This document shows, piece after piece, positions 42,836-55,984 of a stretch of DNA of 64,000 nucleotides. The notes beneath the pieces were generated by a model. It ran no database searches, was not told the DNA's origin, and saw nothing but the letters and a program-made list of their open reading frames with translations. Numbering within the stretch: position 1 is the stretch's first letter; the number at the start of each line of letters is the position of its first letter. Location of the stretch: the NCBI GenBank assembly GCA_005765155.1, contig VCCP01000004.1, positions 558,001-622,000 on the forward strand, written 5' to 3'. Both the position numbers and the translations under genes were made by a program. The DNA comes from Zelopaecilomyces penicillatus. Taxonomy: Eukaryota; Ascomycota; Sordariomycetes; Hypocreales; Pseudodiploosporaceae.

Positions 42836-45763
42836 GTCTCCTATTAGATTAATATATCCTTAGTTTAAAAGAGGATTTCCTTAAGGTATTCTCTATAGAG
42901 TTAGGATCCCTTAGATATATTAAAGAACTTTAAGGTAATATATTTAATAAAGGGTATATCTAGATTAATTCTTCTCTTCACTTCCTTTTATTTCTTCTTT
43001 TTCTAAAATAGGTTATTATTAGATATAGACCTATTTAAAGGAATATTATTAATAGGATTAACTTTATTAGCCTTCTTCTTATATAAGATATAAATATATA
43101 TCTTAAGGCGATTATATAATTAATATATTTCTCTTCTTTTAGATTTCTTCTTTTTCTTTAGGGAGTCTAATTCAGTCTTAATCACTTCTAAAGCTTTAAT
43201 ATACTGCTTTATAGACTCTATTAATATACTCCTAATAATTACCTTACTATTATTAGAGTTAAGCTCTATTAATATTTCTTTATTATCCTTAAGAAGCTAT
43301 TCTAGATTAATTGATTCCTTATTATTAACTATACCTCTAGTAATATAATTGATATTTAGTTTTCTAAGAAATCAGGTTTATTTTATTCCTAATAAACAGT
43401 ATCTATAATAGGAGTAATTACTTATACTTACCCTATTTATTACTATATATATAAATCTCCACTCTTCTAAGAATAATCAAATAATAGCTTAACTATTCTA
43501 ATAAATAGCATCCCTAGGATAAAGGGTATTATAACTCTATCTAATACTATATATAGATAAGTGAATATTTAAGTGGTTTCTATATAGAGTTAAACTTCTG
43601 CTTCTTTAATTATTTAAATAATCTGCTTAGAGAATAATATTATTTTAATCTTGGTTAAACTATATTTAACCCTATATTTCTCAGCCAGTGATTTTAAGAT
43701 AATATTACCTTTAGAGCCTAAATCAATAAATATATTCACTGCTTTCTCTTCTTAAGAATTAATCCTAACTTAGATCTTAGGTATTTATTATATATTTAAT
43801 AATTAATAGCTATCTAAGTATATTTAAATAACCTTATAAGGTGTCTTATTAAAAGAGAAGCTTATATTATTATAGAGATTATCTTTAATTGGTTTTAGAA
43901 TATAGAAATAATATAGGCTTAATAGATCTATATTATCTTAACCTTAATCAAATAATATTATTTAATACTAGCTATAATTAAGAGGGGCTTCTTCTTATAT
44001 TTTAATTATAACTATAATACTGGTATATAATTGTTTAATTAGCTTATTAAAGAAGGCTTTATTATATCTTATCTATAAGTAAACTTGAATTGCTCCTATT
44101 ATATTCTTTAGCTTTATTAAAGATATAAGATTATCTAATTTATTCCTAGGGATATAAAGGACTTCTATTATATCTTTAGCCTAATCTAATAGATTCTAGC
44201 TTATAATTATCCTAAGCTCTAAATCAAGATTAATTAATATATAAAGTAATATAATAATTATCTTTATAAGCAAGGTCTCCTTTAGTTTTAACTAGTAATA
44301 AGAAAGTCTTATACTTTAATCTATTATTTATAATATATTCTTAGGTATAGTTATTAGGTTAGAAGATATTATCTTATCTAATATTAAGGTAGCCTTAGGA
44401 GTAAGCTTCTAATATATAATAATTAGAGATTTAATTAACTCTTTATTATTACCTCTCTATCTCTTTCTCTTATTAGTACTTATATTAATTGTATATATTA
44501 ATACTATTTAATCCTTTATATCTTTATATTAAGAGAGTAATATAAAAGAGGTTTGGATTATATTTTTATCAGGTATAATATCTAAGTATTATAACTTTAT
44601 AGATCATTACTTAGGGCCTAGATAAGGGATATATTTTCTAAAGATTATACCTTTATATTTATTTAATACTTATTTAAAGTGCTAAGAGGCTCTAGCTTTA
44701 ATTAAGAGGATAAGGGATATAATTATATAATTAAGGAAGTTAATAGCCCAAGCTATTATAAGCTTTTAATAATATCTTTTTATCTTAAGGAATTATTATA
44801 TAATAATAAAAGGAATTATACTCTAGCCTATAATATATTCTAGATTTAATATCCTAGTATATAAATCATATATATAGAATTCAAGTTTAGTATTATATAT
44901 TAATTTATTATAATAGAAGGGAAAATAGCTTAATAAGTTATAATACTAATAATTATTCTTATCCCACCTCCCTTAAAGGGAGAAGATATTAAAATCCTTA
45001 CTATTATTAAGATTAAATATTATTTAATTAAATAAAAAACTTATTAGGCCTTTATACTATAGATCCTTACTAATATATATATTAGTACTTATCTGTATTT
45101 TAATAATCATTTGAGTAATATCTTCTCTGATAGCTATATTAATCTTAAGGTTATTAATAAGCTTAATTAACTCCTCTATATCTATAGGCTTGGCTTTAAG
45201 GGGTATAGTCTTAGTAATAATTAGAAAGAACTTTTCTTTAGAGTAAAGGTCCTATATAACCAGATTCTTTATTATAATAACTTGATTAAGTATTTCTCTA
45301 ATAGTAATTATATTTATCTGGTTCCTAAGACTGTTAGAAGTCTTATACTGTTTAATAACTAGTCTAATAATCACTTGATTATTAAAGTATCCTTAGAGCT
45401 GCTTATATAATATCTTCTTGAGTTTATAGGGATTATTAATAGAATTTGCTTAGATAACCTTAATAAGAAGCCTTATTAATATAATCTTATATAATATATA
45501 AGATAATGGTTTTAAGTCCTTTTAATTCAAATTATATTAGGAAGTATAGAATCTATACCTATTAAGCTAGTCTAGAATATCTTTAATAGACTCTAAGTAT
45601 TATTATTTAAATGCTTTTAAATAATCTTTATATAATCTTAATTATTATAAGTCTCCTTTAAAGAAATAATTCTTTAGTATTTCTTTAGCTTTTATCTATA
45701 AGAGATTATAGATAAGTCCCTAGATAATATCTTTATAGATATTAATTATATAATATATTTTAA
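42836..45763 (-). mobile_element. GYP-F right part: probable protease/gag side, heavily RIPed
   Basis: Continues the target of COP-E. As GYP-F pol runs leftwards, this stretch should hold its RT start, protease and gag. Lysine/acid-rich coding texture survives on the minus strand, but no domain can be named with confidence. It ends at TTAA (45760-45763), where TIR-H begins. No 5' LTR of GYP-F was found. Confidence 0.55.
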
Positions 45764-46156
45764 TGGCTGGGTTGAATATATCCCCTTGCTAGTTGACTAA
45801 GCCATAGCTGTATAAGCTGCACTTAGGGGGATTGAACTGTATAAGTAGATAGACCATACCCAGGCTATTTGAATGGGCAGATATCATTGAATTTAAGTTT
45901 TCTTCCCTCCCTTCTACCTAAGAATTTTCCAGTGCATTTAAAAGACTAGCTATTAAAAAGCTATCTTCTTTATCTAATCAGTTATAGGATAATCAATTGA
46001 TCCCTTAAGTTCAATTCATTATATCACTGCTTTATAGCTTTTCTTGCCTATTTAATCCTTATAGACTATACTGGCTATACAACTACTCTAAAATCACCCT
46101 ATAGTTCTATAGGTGGTATTGGTATTATTATATATATTGTTTTCCCCTTATTAAAA
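45764..46156 (+). repeat. TIR-H left terminal inverted repeat
   Basis: 393 bp; homology with the right arm stops at TTATTAAAA. Less RIPed than the right arm (for example CCCCTTGCTAG here, CCCTCTTATTAG there). Confidence 0.78.
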
Positions 46157-47524
46157 TATAAAGTAATTATATTTCTTCTTATTGATTATATTATTATCTT
46201 TTATCTTAAGCTTATAGCTTAAAAGGTACTTAATAATATTAATCCTATTAAAGTATTTAATAAGCTTAAGGTTAATAGTATATCTCTTAGGTTTATTTAT
46301 AATAAGGATATCCTTAAGATTATTAAGGAGAGTGATATTAATCTTAGTAATACTTTATTAAAAACTCTTAATAATATTATCCCTTAGCTAATTAATTGAT
46401 TATAAGCCTGGTCTATTAAAGGAAGGGCTATTAGAATTTATAATAGATATTATATTAAATAAAGTAATACTTAAAGTAAGGATATTAGAGGTAATAGTCT
46501 TAGAAGTAATAATTCTAATAATAGAGTTAGAGTTATTTAAAGGTCTTCTTCTTTAATACAGAGAGTATCTGCTTAAACCAGGGGCTAGTAATATACTAAG
46601 AAGATCCAATAATAATAAAGGCTTCCTATTATAGAGGTATTTGAATATCTAATCTAAGAAGGAGTTATCTTAACTCTTATATAATAATACCTTATTAGTT
46701 ATATCCTAGTATTAATATAAAACCTTTCCTTTAAGGATAGATACTATACTTGAGTTAAGAATAATAGTTCTTATATTATTATAATTAGATAATATCTTAT
46801 TTCTGAAATATTAAGGTTGCTTTTAAATAGGAAGCTTCTTTAATACTAAGGATAAGACCTATAAAGAAAGAAGAGAGATAAAAATATTTCCTAAGATTAG
46901 CTAAACTATTAGAATACTAACCTATAATATAAAAAAGCAAAACCAAGGGTTAGTATATAGCTGATATTGCTTATTATTAACCAGATAATTAATATTAGAA
47001 GCTATATAAACTGATTATCTATAATGGTTCTTCCTATACTTACTTATATTTTAATTAAGCGAAATTAATAAGTTTAGGGTACCCTGCCTTTTTAATCTAA
47101 TATTTAATAGATAAGTTATCTTTTATATATATTCTAAATAGAAGCTTATCTTAGGATTAAATATTCCCTTATTTTTTCTCTTAGTAATTTAATATTCTAT
47201 AGTATTAGATTCTAATAGAAAAGAAATTAATAATACCTTATTATTTAGCTAGGATAGTATATAATATCCCTGCTTTATAGACTTTAAATCTTTTAGTAAA
47301 TAAGCTTAGCTCTTTTATTTCTAGATTTCTAGGCTATTATCCTTAGAGGTATCTCTTGATTATACCAGTTAAAAGGTCTTATAAGGGTATTTATAATAAT
47401 TCTTCTTAGACTGGTCCTTATAGTAGCTTGAAAGTGCTCTTAAATGTATTATATTATTAATCTGGTATTAATTAATCCTTTTAATAGTAAAGCAAATAAG
47501 ATATCCCTTTATCTTGATTACTAG
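46157..47524. other. TIR-H core, no recognisable gene
   Basis: 1,368 bp of RIPed sequence. The plus strand retains coding-like texture when stops are read through, with no identifiable transposase motif. Homologues would have to be found after correcting for C-to-T changes. Confidence 0.5.
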
Positions 47525-47747
47525 TTTTAATAAGAGGAAAACAATATATATAATAATATTAATACTACCTATAGAACTATAGAATGATTTTAAAATAGTT
47601 ATATAGCTAGTATAGTCTATAAGGATTAAATAGGCAAGAAAAGCTATAAAACAGTGATATAATAAATTAAACTTAAGGGATTAATTAATTATCCTATAAT
47701 TAATTAGATAAAGAAGATAGCTTTTTAATAGCTAGTCTTTTAAATAC
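47525..47747 (-). repeat. TIR-H right terminal inverted repeat, inner part
   Basis: Reverse complement of about 45935-46156. Broken at AATAC (47743-47747) by COP-G; the outer part is 61326-61499. Confidence 0.78.
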
Positions 47748-48168
47748 TATTATAATTTGTAGTATAAAGTTATAACTAAAGCTAATAATAATAGTAGTAA
47801 AAGAAAGGCAGTGAATAATTATTTAGAGTAAAGTCTATAGAAAAGAAGAAAGAAGTGATTGAATTGCTGATATAGAAAAGAAGAAGGATATAACTAGGAA
47901 TCCTTCTATCTTTTATATCTATCTAATTCTAAGATAATTTAGAATTATTTTAAGATATTCTAAATAACTATTTAGAATTATTAGATATTCTAAATACTAA
48001 AACAGAAAGTAAGCACTAGTCTATCCCTTTATAGGTTAAGCTATAAGGGCTTTATAAGCTTAGCTTACTAAGCTATATAGGTCTAGCTGCTAGGCTATAG
48101 TAGATTAAGCTGCTAGACTATAGTAGGTTAGGCTGTTATATATAGAAAAAACCCATTTTATTTTAATA
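47748..48168 (-). repeat. COP-G left (3') LTR
   Basis: 421 bp, TATTATAATTTGTAG...TTTTAATA; same length as its right LTR. Confidence 0.9.
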
Positions 48169-51100
48169 CTCTCTTTAGCAAGCTATATAGTATATAGCTA
48201 GCTCTTTATAAGGGGTTTTTACAGGTTTAAAAGGCTTAAAAAGCCTTGAAAAATAAGGCCTGTTAAAGCCTTAGTTAGCCTATTAGCAGGTATAGCCTTA
48301 GTTATAAGATAATTTATCTTAAATAGCTTACTAGCTGCTTTCTGCCTAATATAATAGAATTTTAACAGAGTATACTTAGTTCAAGCATACTGATCAGGGT
48401 TCTTAGTATTATTTATAGAGGCTGTATTATTATAATATAGGTCTATAGGCTGCTAAAGGGGGATTTTTAGCTCTATAAAGAGCTTAGAGAGCTATTTTAG
48501 CTCTTTTATAGCCTCTACTAAAGCATCTGATTCAGCTTCTATAGTTAAGAGGGCTATAATGGTCTGTCTTTTAGCCTTCCAGTAGATAGGCCTATTAGCT
48601 AGCTTAAAAAGGTACCTATAGATGGATTTGCTAGTGGTTTTACAGCCTGCAAAATCATTGTTTAAATAGCTTAGCAGCTAAAGAGCTGGCTGTCTAGCCT
48701 GTATAAGGCCTGAGGCCTTATATAAGATAGCTAGTTCTTTAGAGCCTTTTAAGTACTTTAGAAGATTCTTAGCTGTATTATAGTGGTTGATATAGCCCTG
48801 TTATATATATTAAGAAAGCCATTATATTAGAAAGGCTATATTAGGCCTAGAAAGCAGTATAAGATATATTAAAGTCCTTATAATCTACTAATAGGTCTGT
48901 TATTTGATAGGGGTAAGACCCCTTTTTAGGGGTTCTTTTAGTGCTCTGGGCTGTAGGGGGATAGCTATAGGGGTTATATCTTATAGCTAAAAGCGCTAAA
49001 GAGCCTTATTAATATACTAAGACTGATATAACTATAACTCCTTTTTAGCTTGGTTATAGCTGATTTGAACCCCTAAGAAAAAGGCTATAGAGCCTCTATC
49101 TTCTATAGCAAAAACCTTATTTAATAGGTGTTTTAGCCTGTTAATATAGAGTAGATCGGGTCCTATAATAAGACAGTCATCAATATAGGTAATAATAAAG
49201 GTATTAGTCTAGGCATTAATAAAGACAGCTAGATCAGAGACTAAGGGTTAGAATCCTAGGATAGCTAGCAGCTTAATTAGCTGCTATTATTATTTATAGG
49301 GGCCTTGCTTTAACCTGTATAGGGCCTTTTTTAGTAGGATAACCTGTTTTATAGTAGGGTTATAATCTAGCTTAGCTAATAAGGCTGTTAAAGGCTGGTT
49401 TCTAGGGGTCTGGGTCTTTATAAAAGAAGAGAGACCTTCTAGAAATTCTATAAAAATATCCTTAGATAACTGGCTGTTTAAAAAGGCCTTTATAAAATTG
49501 ATTTATTTGATTTCCTAGTTATAAGAGGCTATTAAAGCTAGTAAAATCCGTTAAGTAGGGGGAATACTAATAGCTGTAAATGTTTTAAAGTAGTCTTTTC
49601 CTTTAATTTATATAAAACCCTTTATAACAAGCCTGGCCTTATATTTTAAGGGCTGATTTTGTAAATCCTTTTTAAGCTTAAGAACAAGCCTATTTTTCAG
49701 GATTTTTCAGTCTTTTGGAACCTCTGAAAAAGGGATAAAATACATGACTTTAGCTTGTAAAATCTAATAGAATTCGCTATAAATAGTATTAATCCATTGT
49801 TTTTTAGCAGGATCTTCTAGGGCTTGTTTTTAGCCAGCAGGTTCTAAAGAAGCCTTAGCAGTGAATTTTGCTTTTAGCTTATAGTAGATATCTATGGGGT
49901 AGGTAAGATCTAGCTGTATAGGTTCAGAGTCTTCTAACAGCTGTTTAGGCTGTTCAATAGGCTGTAGTAATTATATTACAGGCTGTGATATAGGCTGTAG
50001 CAGCTGTTATAGTGGTTATGGCAGCTGTTATGGTGTTTGTAGTATAGGCTCTGATAGCTAGATAGGTCTTCTGGCTTGATTAAGGGCTTGTAAATCGATC
50101 AGATCCTTTAGGGTAGATTGATCTGTTGATTTTAGCGGGGTGTAAAGCTCTTCTAATTCTCCCTCTAAGCTAGAAGAGCTCTAAAGACTGTGAAAATTGC
50201 CCTTAAGGCCTTAACTTATAGGGCTTATTCCTTTTATAATATAAAGAAAAGAGGTCTTAGTTATCTGCTAGTAAGAAGGTATATAGACCGAATAGATGTT
50301 TTTGCCTAATATAGCTAGCAGCCTAGCTGGCTCTATTCTAGGGCTTAGTTTAGCATTTTATTAGCGCTTCTTAACAGGGATAATAACCTTATAATAGGCT
50401 TCAATAGCTCTATAGGCTGCCAGATTTAGCTTATTAGCTGCTAGAGCTGGTTTTAGCTCTTATAAAAAGAGCTATAGTAGGCTGAGGTCCCTGTTTATAA
50501 CCGCTATATAATTAATAAGGTTAACTATAGCAGGTAAAATAGCGGTCCAAAGAAAAAGTAGCAGTTAGGCCCAGATTATAATGGCTTATAATCAATCTAG
50601 AATAACCCTTATAGAGCGTTCTAACAGGCTATTTTGCTTATAAATATAGGGGCTAGATATACTAAAACCAATGCCTTTGCCTGCTAGCCAGTCTTTTAAT
50701 AATGCTAAGACCTCTTTTCCATCATTGAAATACAGCTATAAAGGGTATTTTTTATAATAGGCTTTTAGCCCTCTAAATAACCCCTTTATAATAGAGAAGA
50801 CAGTATAACCTTTCTTATTAGATAGTAAGAGAATCTTTTAATAACAGGATTTTCTTTCTATTAAAATAAGCCCTATAAGGAGCTTGTTATAGGGGGTCAG
50901 TTTTATCTAAAAGATGTCTCCCTCTATAACCTCTAATACTTCTAGTGGGTCTAGAATTAGGTTTTTAGAGGGTTTGTATACTGATTTAGCCTGTATATAA
51001 GCTAAATAGAAGAAATCTGCTTCTTTTACAACAGTAAAATCAAGTAAGCCCGCTGAAATTTTAGCGGTCTTTTTCAGCAGCTATAGGCTAATATAGCCAA

Positions 51101-52970
51101 GACAGATATACCAAATCCCTGCTAGCTATAATAGCTTTTGGTAGCTAGTTTTAGCTAAAAGACCTATATCTCCCTTTATAACAGTGTTTTTAGAGGGTTT
51201 TAGAAGAGATATAGTATCTTCTAGTAGGTCTTATGGCAGGCCTGAGTCTGGATCAGGGCTTTCTGATATATATAGGCCTGAAATTTCAGGGCTTTTTATT
51301 AGTTCTAGCAGCTATTTAGCTGGTTTAGAGGGCTCAATAAGGTCCTTATATATACCAGGGGGGGGTTTAAAGATGATTTTAACCGCTATTAAATAACTAT
51401 AATAGTAGTTAAAAGGCCCTATAAATTCAGGTGTGGGCTTCCCTTTTTACTAAAGGAAGAAGCTATATTTAATAAAGTTTAATAGTTTATAGCAGATTCA
51501 GTCTATTATAAATAGCTTCTCTTATAGAAGTGTATTACTAGAAGTATAATACTTTACCTTACTTACTATATTTATATCTATATCAGGGATATATAATGTA
51601 TTTTTCAGCTCTAGAGTATTATAAGTCCTAGATTCAAGCCCTATAAGCACTATAAATACAGCTGTTCCAGATCCTTTTAGATAGATTAAACCGCTACTAG
51701 TTACTATAGGCCTTGGTTTCTTATTATAGGTGCTATAACTAGTAAAGAGGGTTCTATTATTAATAATATAGTATATTAAGCTAGTATTATATAGCAGAGT
51801 ATTCTTTAGGTTAGTGTTATAGTAGGTACTATAAGCTGTTTCTTTAGGCTCTATAGCTTCTAAACCTTCTATATTAGATTTAGAATCAGAGCTCTAGGTA
51901 CTAGCTATAGTATTCTAGTCATCTATAGATAGGTTATAAGTGCCTATTATAAAGGAAGCTTTATTAAGTTCCTTGCTATTAATAGTAGGCTTCTTTATCT
52001 TTTTATCCTTCTAAAAGGGCTTATAAAGCTGTTTTTCAATGGATTTAAACGGTTTTTCCTTCTTTTTAAAGTCCTTATAGGTCTTTTTAGAAGGTTCCTT
52101 AGCTTCTCTAGCCCTATAAGAGCTAGCTTTTATAATTAAAGAGCTTTTATCTTATAGCTCTTCTAGTAAATCCATTATAAAGAACTATAAATTCAGAGCA
52201 TCTAATAAGGTATCAAGTGCTATATAGATCCTGATATTATTCCTTTAGCATTCAGCCTACTATAGAAAAGCGTCTTTTATAGCCTTTAGATACTGATTTA
52301 TCTAATCTATAGGCTGTATAGTAACTAAAGCTAATTATAGCTTAGCGAGTTAAATGTTAAATTCGCTGTTAAATGCCTTTATAAAGCTTTTATAACTACT
52401 AAAGCTAAGCTTATAAAAGGCGCTATAAAGGGTTCTATACTATAGGGTAGTATTATAGTAGTATTGCTTGTTTAGTATTTAATAAGCTTCTAGAGGTGTT
52501 ATAGCCTAATTTATAAAGGCTTATAGGTGTTATAAGCAGCTATTATAAAGTAATAGAAGTAAAATAGCCTGATAATAGTTGCTAAGGCTGAGGCTTATAG
52601 TAGGGTTTAAAAGAAAAGTGGGTAATCTAAGTGTTAATAGTTGGATTAATAGGGCCTGAAGCTATTGGTTATAGTTATTAGGGCCCCTTAACCTATAGGC
52701 TTCTAGAAAGGCCTGTATTTTCTTAGATAGCTCTTTTAGAGCTAGTTCCCCTAGTATATTGGAGGGCTGTGCTAGCTGTGATAGTGGCTAAGGTGGCTTA
52801 GATTGAGATTATGGAGGTTCTTTAGTAGTCTTAGCAGCTATAGCTGCTATAAATTGGCCCTATAGCTGTTATAATTGCTATATAAGCTCCTATATCTAAG
52901 ATCAAAGAGCCTATAATTCTAATAAATTCTCTTTTATTAAAAGATTCTAATCTAATATTTTCAGGATCAG
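48169..52970 (-). pseudogene. COP-G gag-pol remnant
   Basis: Full-length copia gag-pol in a single ancestral frame (five T at the site where COP-1 has six), order gag-PR-IN-RT-RNaseH. RIP has added stops. A poly-G run of 8 (51358-51365) lies in the pol frame where COP-1 also has 8. Asn occupies the integrase and protease Asp positions. Confidence 0.85.
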
Positions 52971-53297
52971 ACTGTTATAACTAGTAGTTATAGTAGTATA
53001 AAGGAAAAATAAGCTTCTAAAAATAAGCTTATAGCTATATAACAGTGTTATAAACAGCTGAAAGTGCTGGTTATAGTAGTGCTATAAATAGCTAGGTCTT
53101 AGTAAGAGCCCTGAAAATAGCTAATTAGCTAGGGGGGGGGGGGTGACAGGCATAAGGGTTACTTATTATATACTAGCTATAATTAGGTTATAGTATAGCC
53201 AGTATAGTATCTTTGCTTAGTTAGCTGACTTCTATAGTCTTATATAGGCTTTTTATAAAGTTAACTAGCAATTCAAATAATTAACTATATTTAGTAT

Positions 53298-53728
53298 TAT
53301 CACAACCCAATGACATGGTTGTATAAGTAGGCCGGTTATGTGACCTAGGAGAGGGTACATACCATAGAGGAAGGGGACCAGTTAGGATGGATTAGTGGGA
53401 TTACCATAAAGGATAGAGGTGATCTAGGTAAGCTAGCAACTTAAATCACTAGGATCATTACTTATATAGCAAGTGATCCAAGTAATCCATGATATATATA
53501 TATGCCCTTAATTTTCACTCTTTAGATATAGCCTAGATAGTTATTAATATACTTTTAACTTTATTATATTGTTTATTATCGCTTACTATACTAATACTTG
53601 ACCCCTGGTTATAATACTCTATATCTATTACCTATATAACAGACCTATTACTTAGAATACCCCAATCTATCTACCAATATAAATCCTTTTTATTAGGTTT
53701 ATCCCTTAGGAATTCACTAAATATTATA
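53298..53728 (+). repeat. GYP-D 5' LTR, type 1
   Basis: Starts TATCACAACCC, ends AAATATTATA. Followed by RIPed self-priming site GTTAATAACT (53730-53739). Confidence 0.92.
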
Positions 53729-53789
53729 TGTTAATAACTCTTATTTAGTGGGTTATTGCATAACCTTAAGCAATATCGCTAACTGCCTT

Positions 53790-55984
53790 AATCAATCATT
53801 ATAGGTATCACTTAATCAACCCTTATCTCACTTACTGCTAAGCTTTAGGCTCTATATAAGAAGAATATAGAACTTAAAGCCAAATTACAAGCCAAATAGA
53901 AAGATCTTAGCGAAATCATTAAACCTTATAAGCTAGGACCTTTTATTAGATATTCTGGATCACTCTAAATGTTCCTAATGCAATTTAAAGCTTACTATCA
54001 ATTCTACCCCTACCAGTTATAAGAGGAATCTATAAAAATCCTATATACCATAGGATATATAGAGGGGGCTACCCTTAAATGGTTTGAACCCATTATAAGA
54101 GATTATATAAACAAGGAGGAAAAAGATTAGGATAATAAAATCAAAAAGATCTTTTAAAAATATAATAACTTTAAAGATATAATTAAAGAAATCTTTAAAT
54201 AAGTAGATAAGGAGAGAGCTATAATTGAAAAACTCAAACTATTATATCAATATAGATCAGCCTTGGACTATACCTTAGAATTTAAATAGATTACCTTATA
54301 GATCACCTAGGAAGATAATATATTAATAAAGTACTTCTATAACAGATTCAAAGAAGAAGTTAAGGATAAACTCTTTAAAAAAGATAGATCTAAAAACTTA
54401 GTTAAGTATATTAGAATAGCTATTAAGATTAATAATAGATAGTTTATATAATACAAATAAAGGAAAACTAAAGGATTAGAATAGAGTGATTTTGGATGAA
54501 AACCATAATATCAATCCAATCAAGGCAGATATAGGGAAGAACCTATTACCTATATATATACCTAAAATCCTAGAAGAATAGAACTCAATATAACCTAGAA
54601 AAGAGATATATCAAAAGTCCAATATTATAACTATAATAAATATAGATATATCTTTTAATAATATGAATAACCCAAGAAAGATAAGAAACCTTAGAAACCA
54701 ATACTTAATATATAATAGAGCATATATACTATAGCCAAAAACGGACAAACTCTGGCTATAATAGGATAAAGAGGATAGGGATAAGGATGACCCAGAAACT
54801 ATAAGCACCCTATACCTCAATAATCACCAATATTGCAAACCATACTAACCTGATCTGATACTATATAATAGGATTAATAATTGGATATAGATATAGATAA
54901 GGAAGAATATTTTAAAGAGATTCTAGATTGATAAGTAATCCCTGTTATGGATAATGAAAATACCTTGATTGAAAATGAAATAATAAGTAATAGCTTAGAC
55001 TCTAGCTCTTTAGAATCCAAGAGTGAAGAATCTCTTAGAATAACTCAATACTATACTATATTATATCCACCACCCAAGAGTACTACCTATAAATACCTTA
55101 AGGAAGCAGTAATTAAACTTATATAAATACCAAGCTATATAGATAGAGTTAACCTATAACTTATAATTATAAAATATATTTATAAATGGATATTAAAAGA
55201 AGGCCTAAGCATTCCTATTCCAAAAGACTACCTTAGAAGAGCCTTTATATTAAAAACTAACTATAGTAAACATAAAGACAATTATATACTCCTAGACTTT
55301 AATTATATTTTCTATAATGAAATCAATTGGATGTTATATATTGATTTCTCCTGTTTTTAATATTAGAAAATAAAAATCCAGAATGAATTCTTCCTATACT
55401 ATATAGGAGTATAAGGAATCAAGAATATCCTTATAGGGGATCAATTCATTAACTGGTATAAGGCTGAGTACTTTGCACCTTTTGGAATTGGTATGTTCGA
55501 ACCACACCCCAAGACCCTAGAAGAATATAGGCAAGGAGCTGAAAATAAAGACTATAAGTCTATCTATTATAAGATCTATAAGTGGGAAAAACTCAAGTTA
55601 GGTTATAATAGACCATAACTTATAGACTATAGAAAAGAGGACTTATATAACTACACCAACCTTAAATACAATGTATACTTATAATAGAAGCTGGTATAAT
55701 AGTATAAAAGATAACTGCTGGAAGATAGTACCCTAGGTAGGACCTAATACAAAGCTATAATAGTAATCAACTATAATAAACCTTGGTGTAGATAATATAT
55801 AGAGGAAAGCAAACGCATGTATAAGGAAATAAAGAACCTCTATAAATAAGAATTCAACTTTTAAACCCATAAAGAAAGTCAAGCCAATCGAACTCTATAT
55901 TATATAATCACCTAAGGCTTGGATAGGACAAAATATAATAAACTATACAAAGAATACAACCCTAGAAACTCAAAAAACAAGTAA
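53790..55984 (+). pseudogene. GYP-D gag remnant (type 2)
   Basis: The N-terminal half (to about 54550) is homologous to GYP-A and GYP-I but only distantly similar to GYP-1 (shared WFEP-type core). From the zinc knuckle on it follows GYP-1 closely, including the Cys/His repeats (about 55510-55810), and ends TAA 55982-55984 after the slippery heptamer. Stops throughout. Confidence 0.82.

Larger units (their letters stand above)
47748..53297 (-). mobile_element. COP-G main part: RIPed Ty1/copia (3' LTR, pol, gag, leader)
   Basis: Collinear with COP-1 31969 to about 37560, then interrupted by GYP-D (AGTAT 53293-53297 and 60639-60643). Target duplication AATAC (47743-47747, 61326-61330) in TIR-H. 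The Trp of the WH-R-LGH box is still TGG here (near 51110), identifying the ancestral codon of the COP-1 stop. Pol has several stops. Confidence 0.93.
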
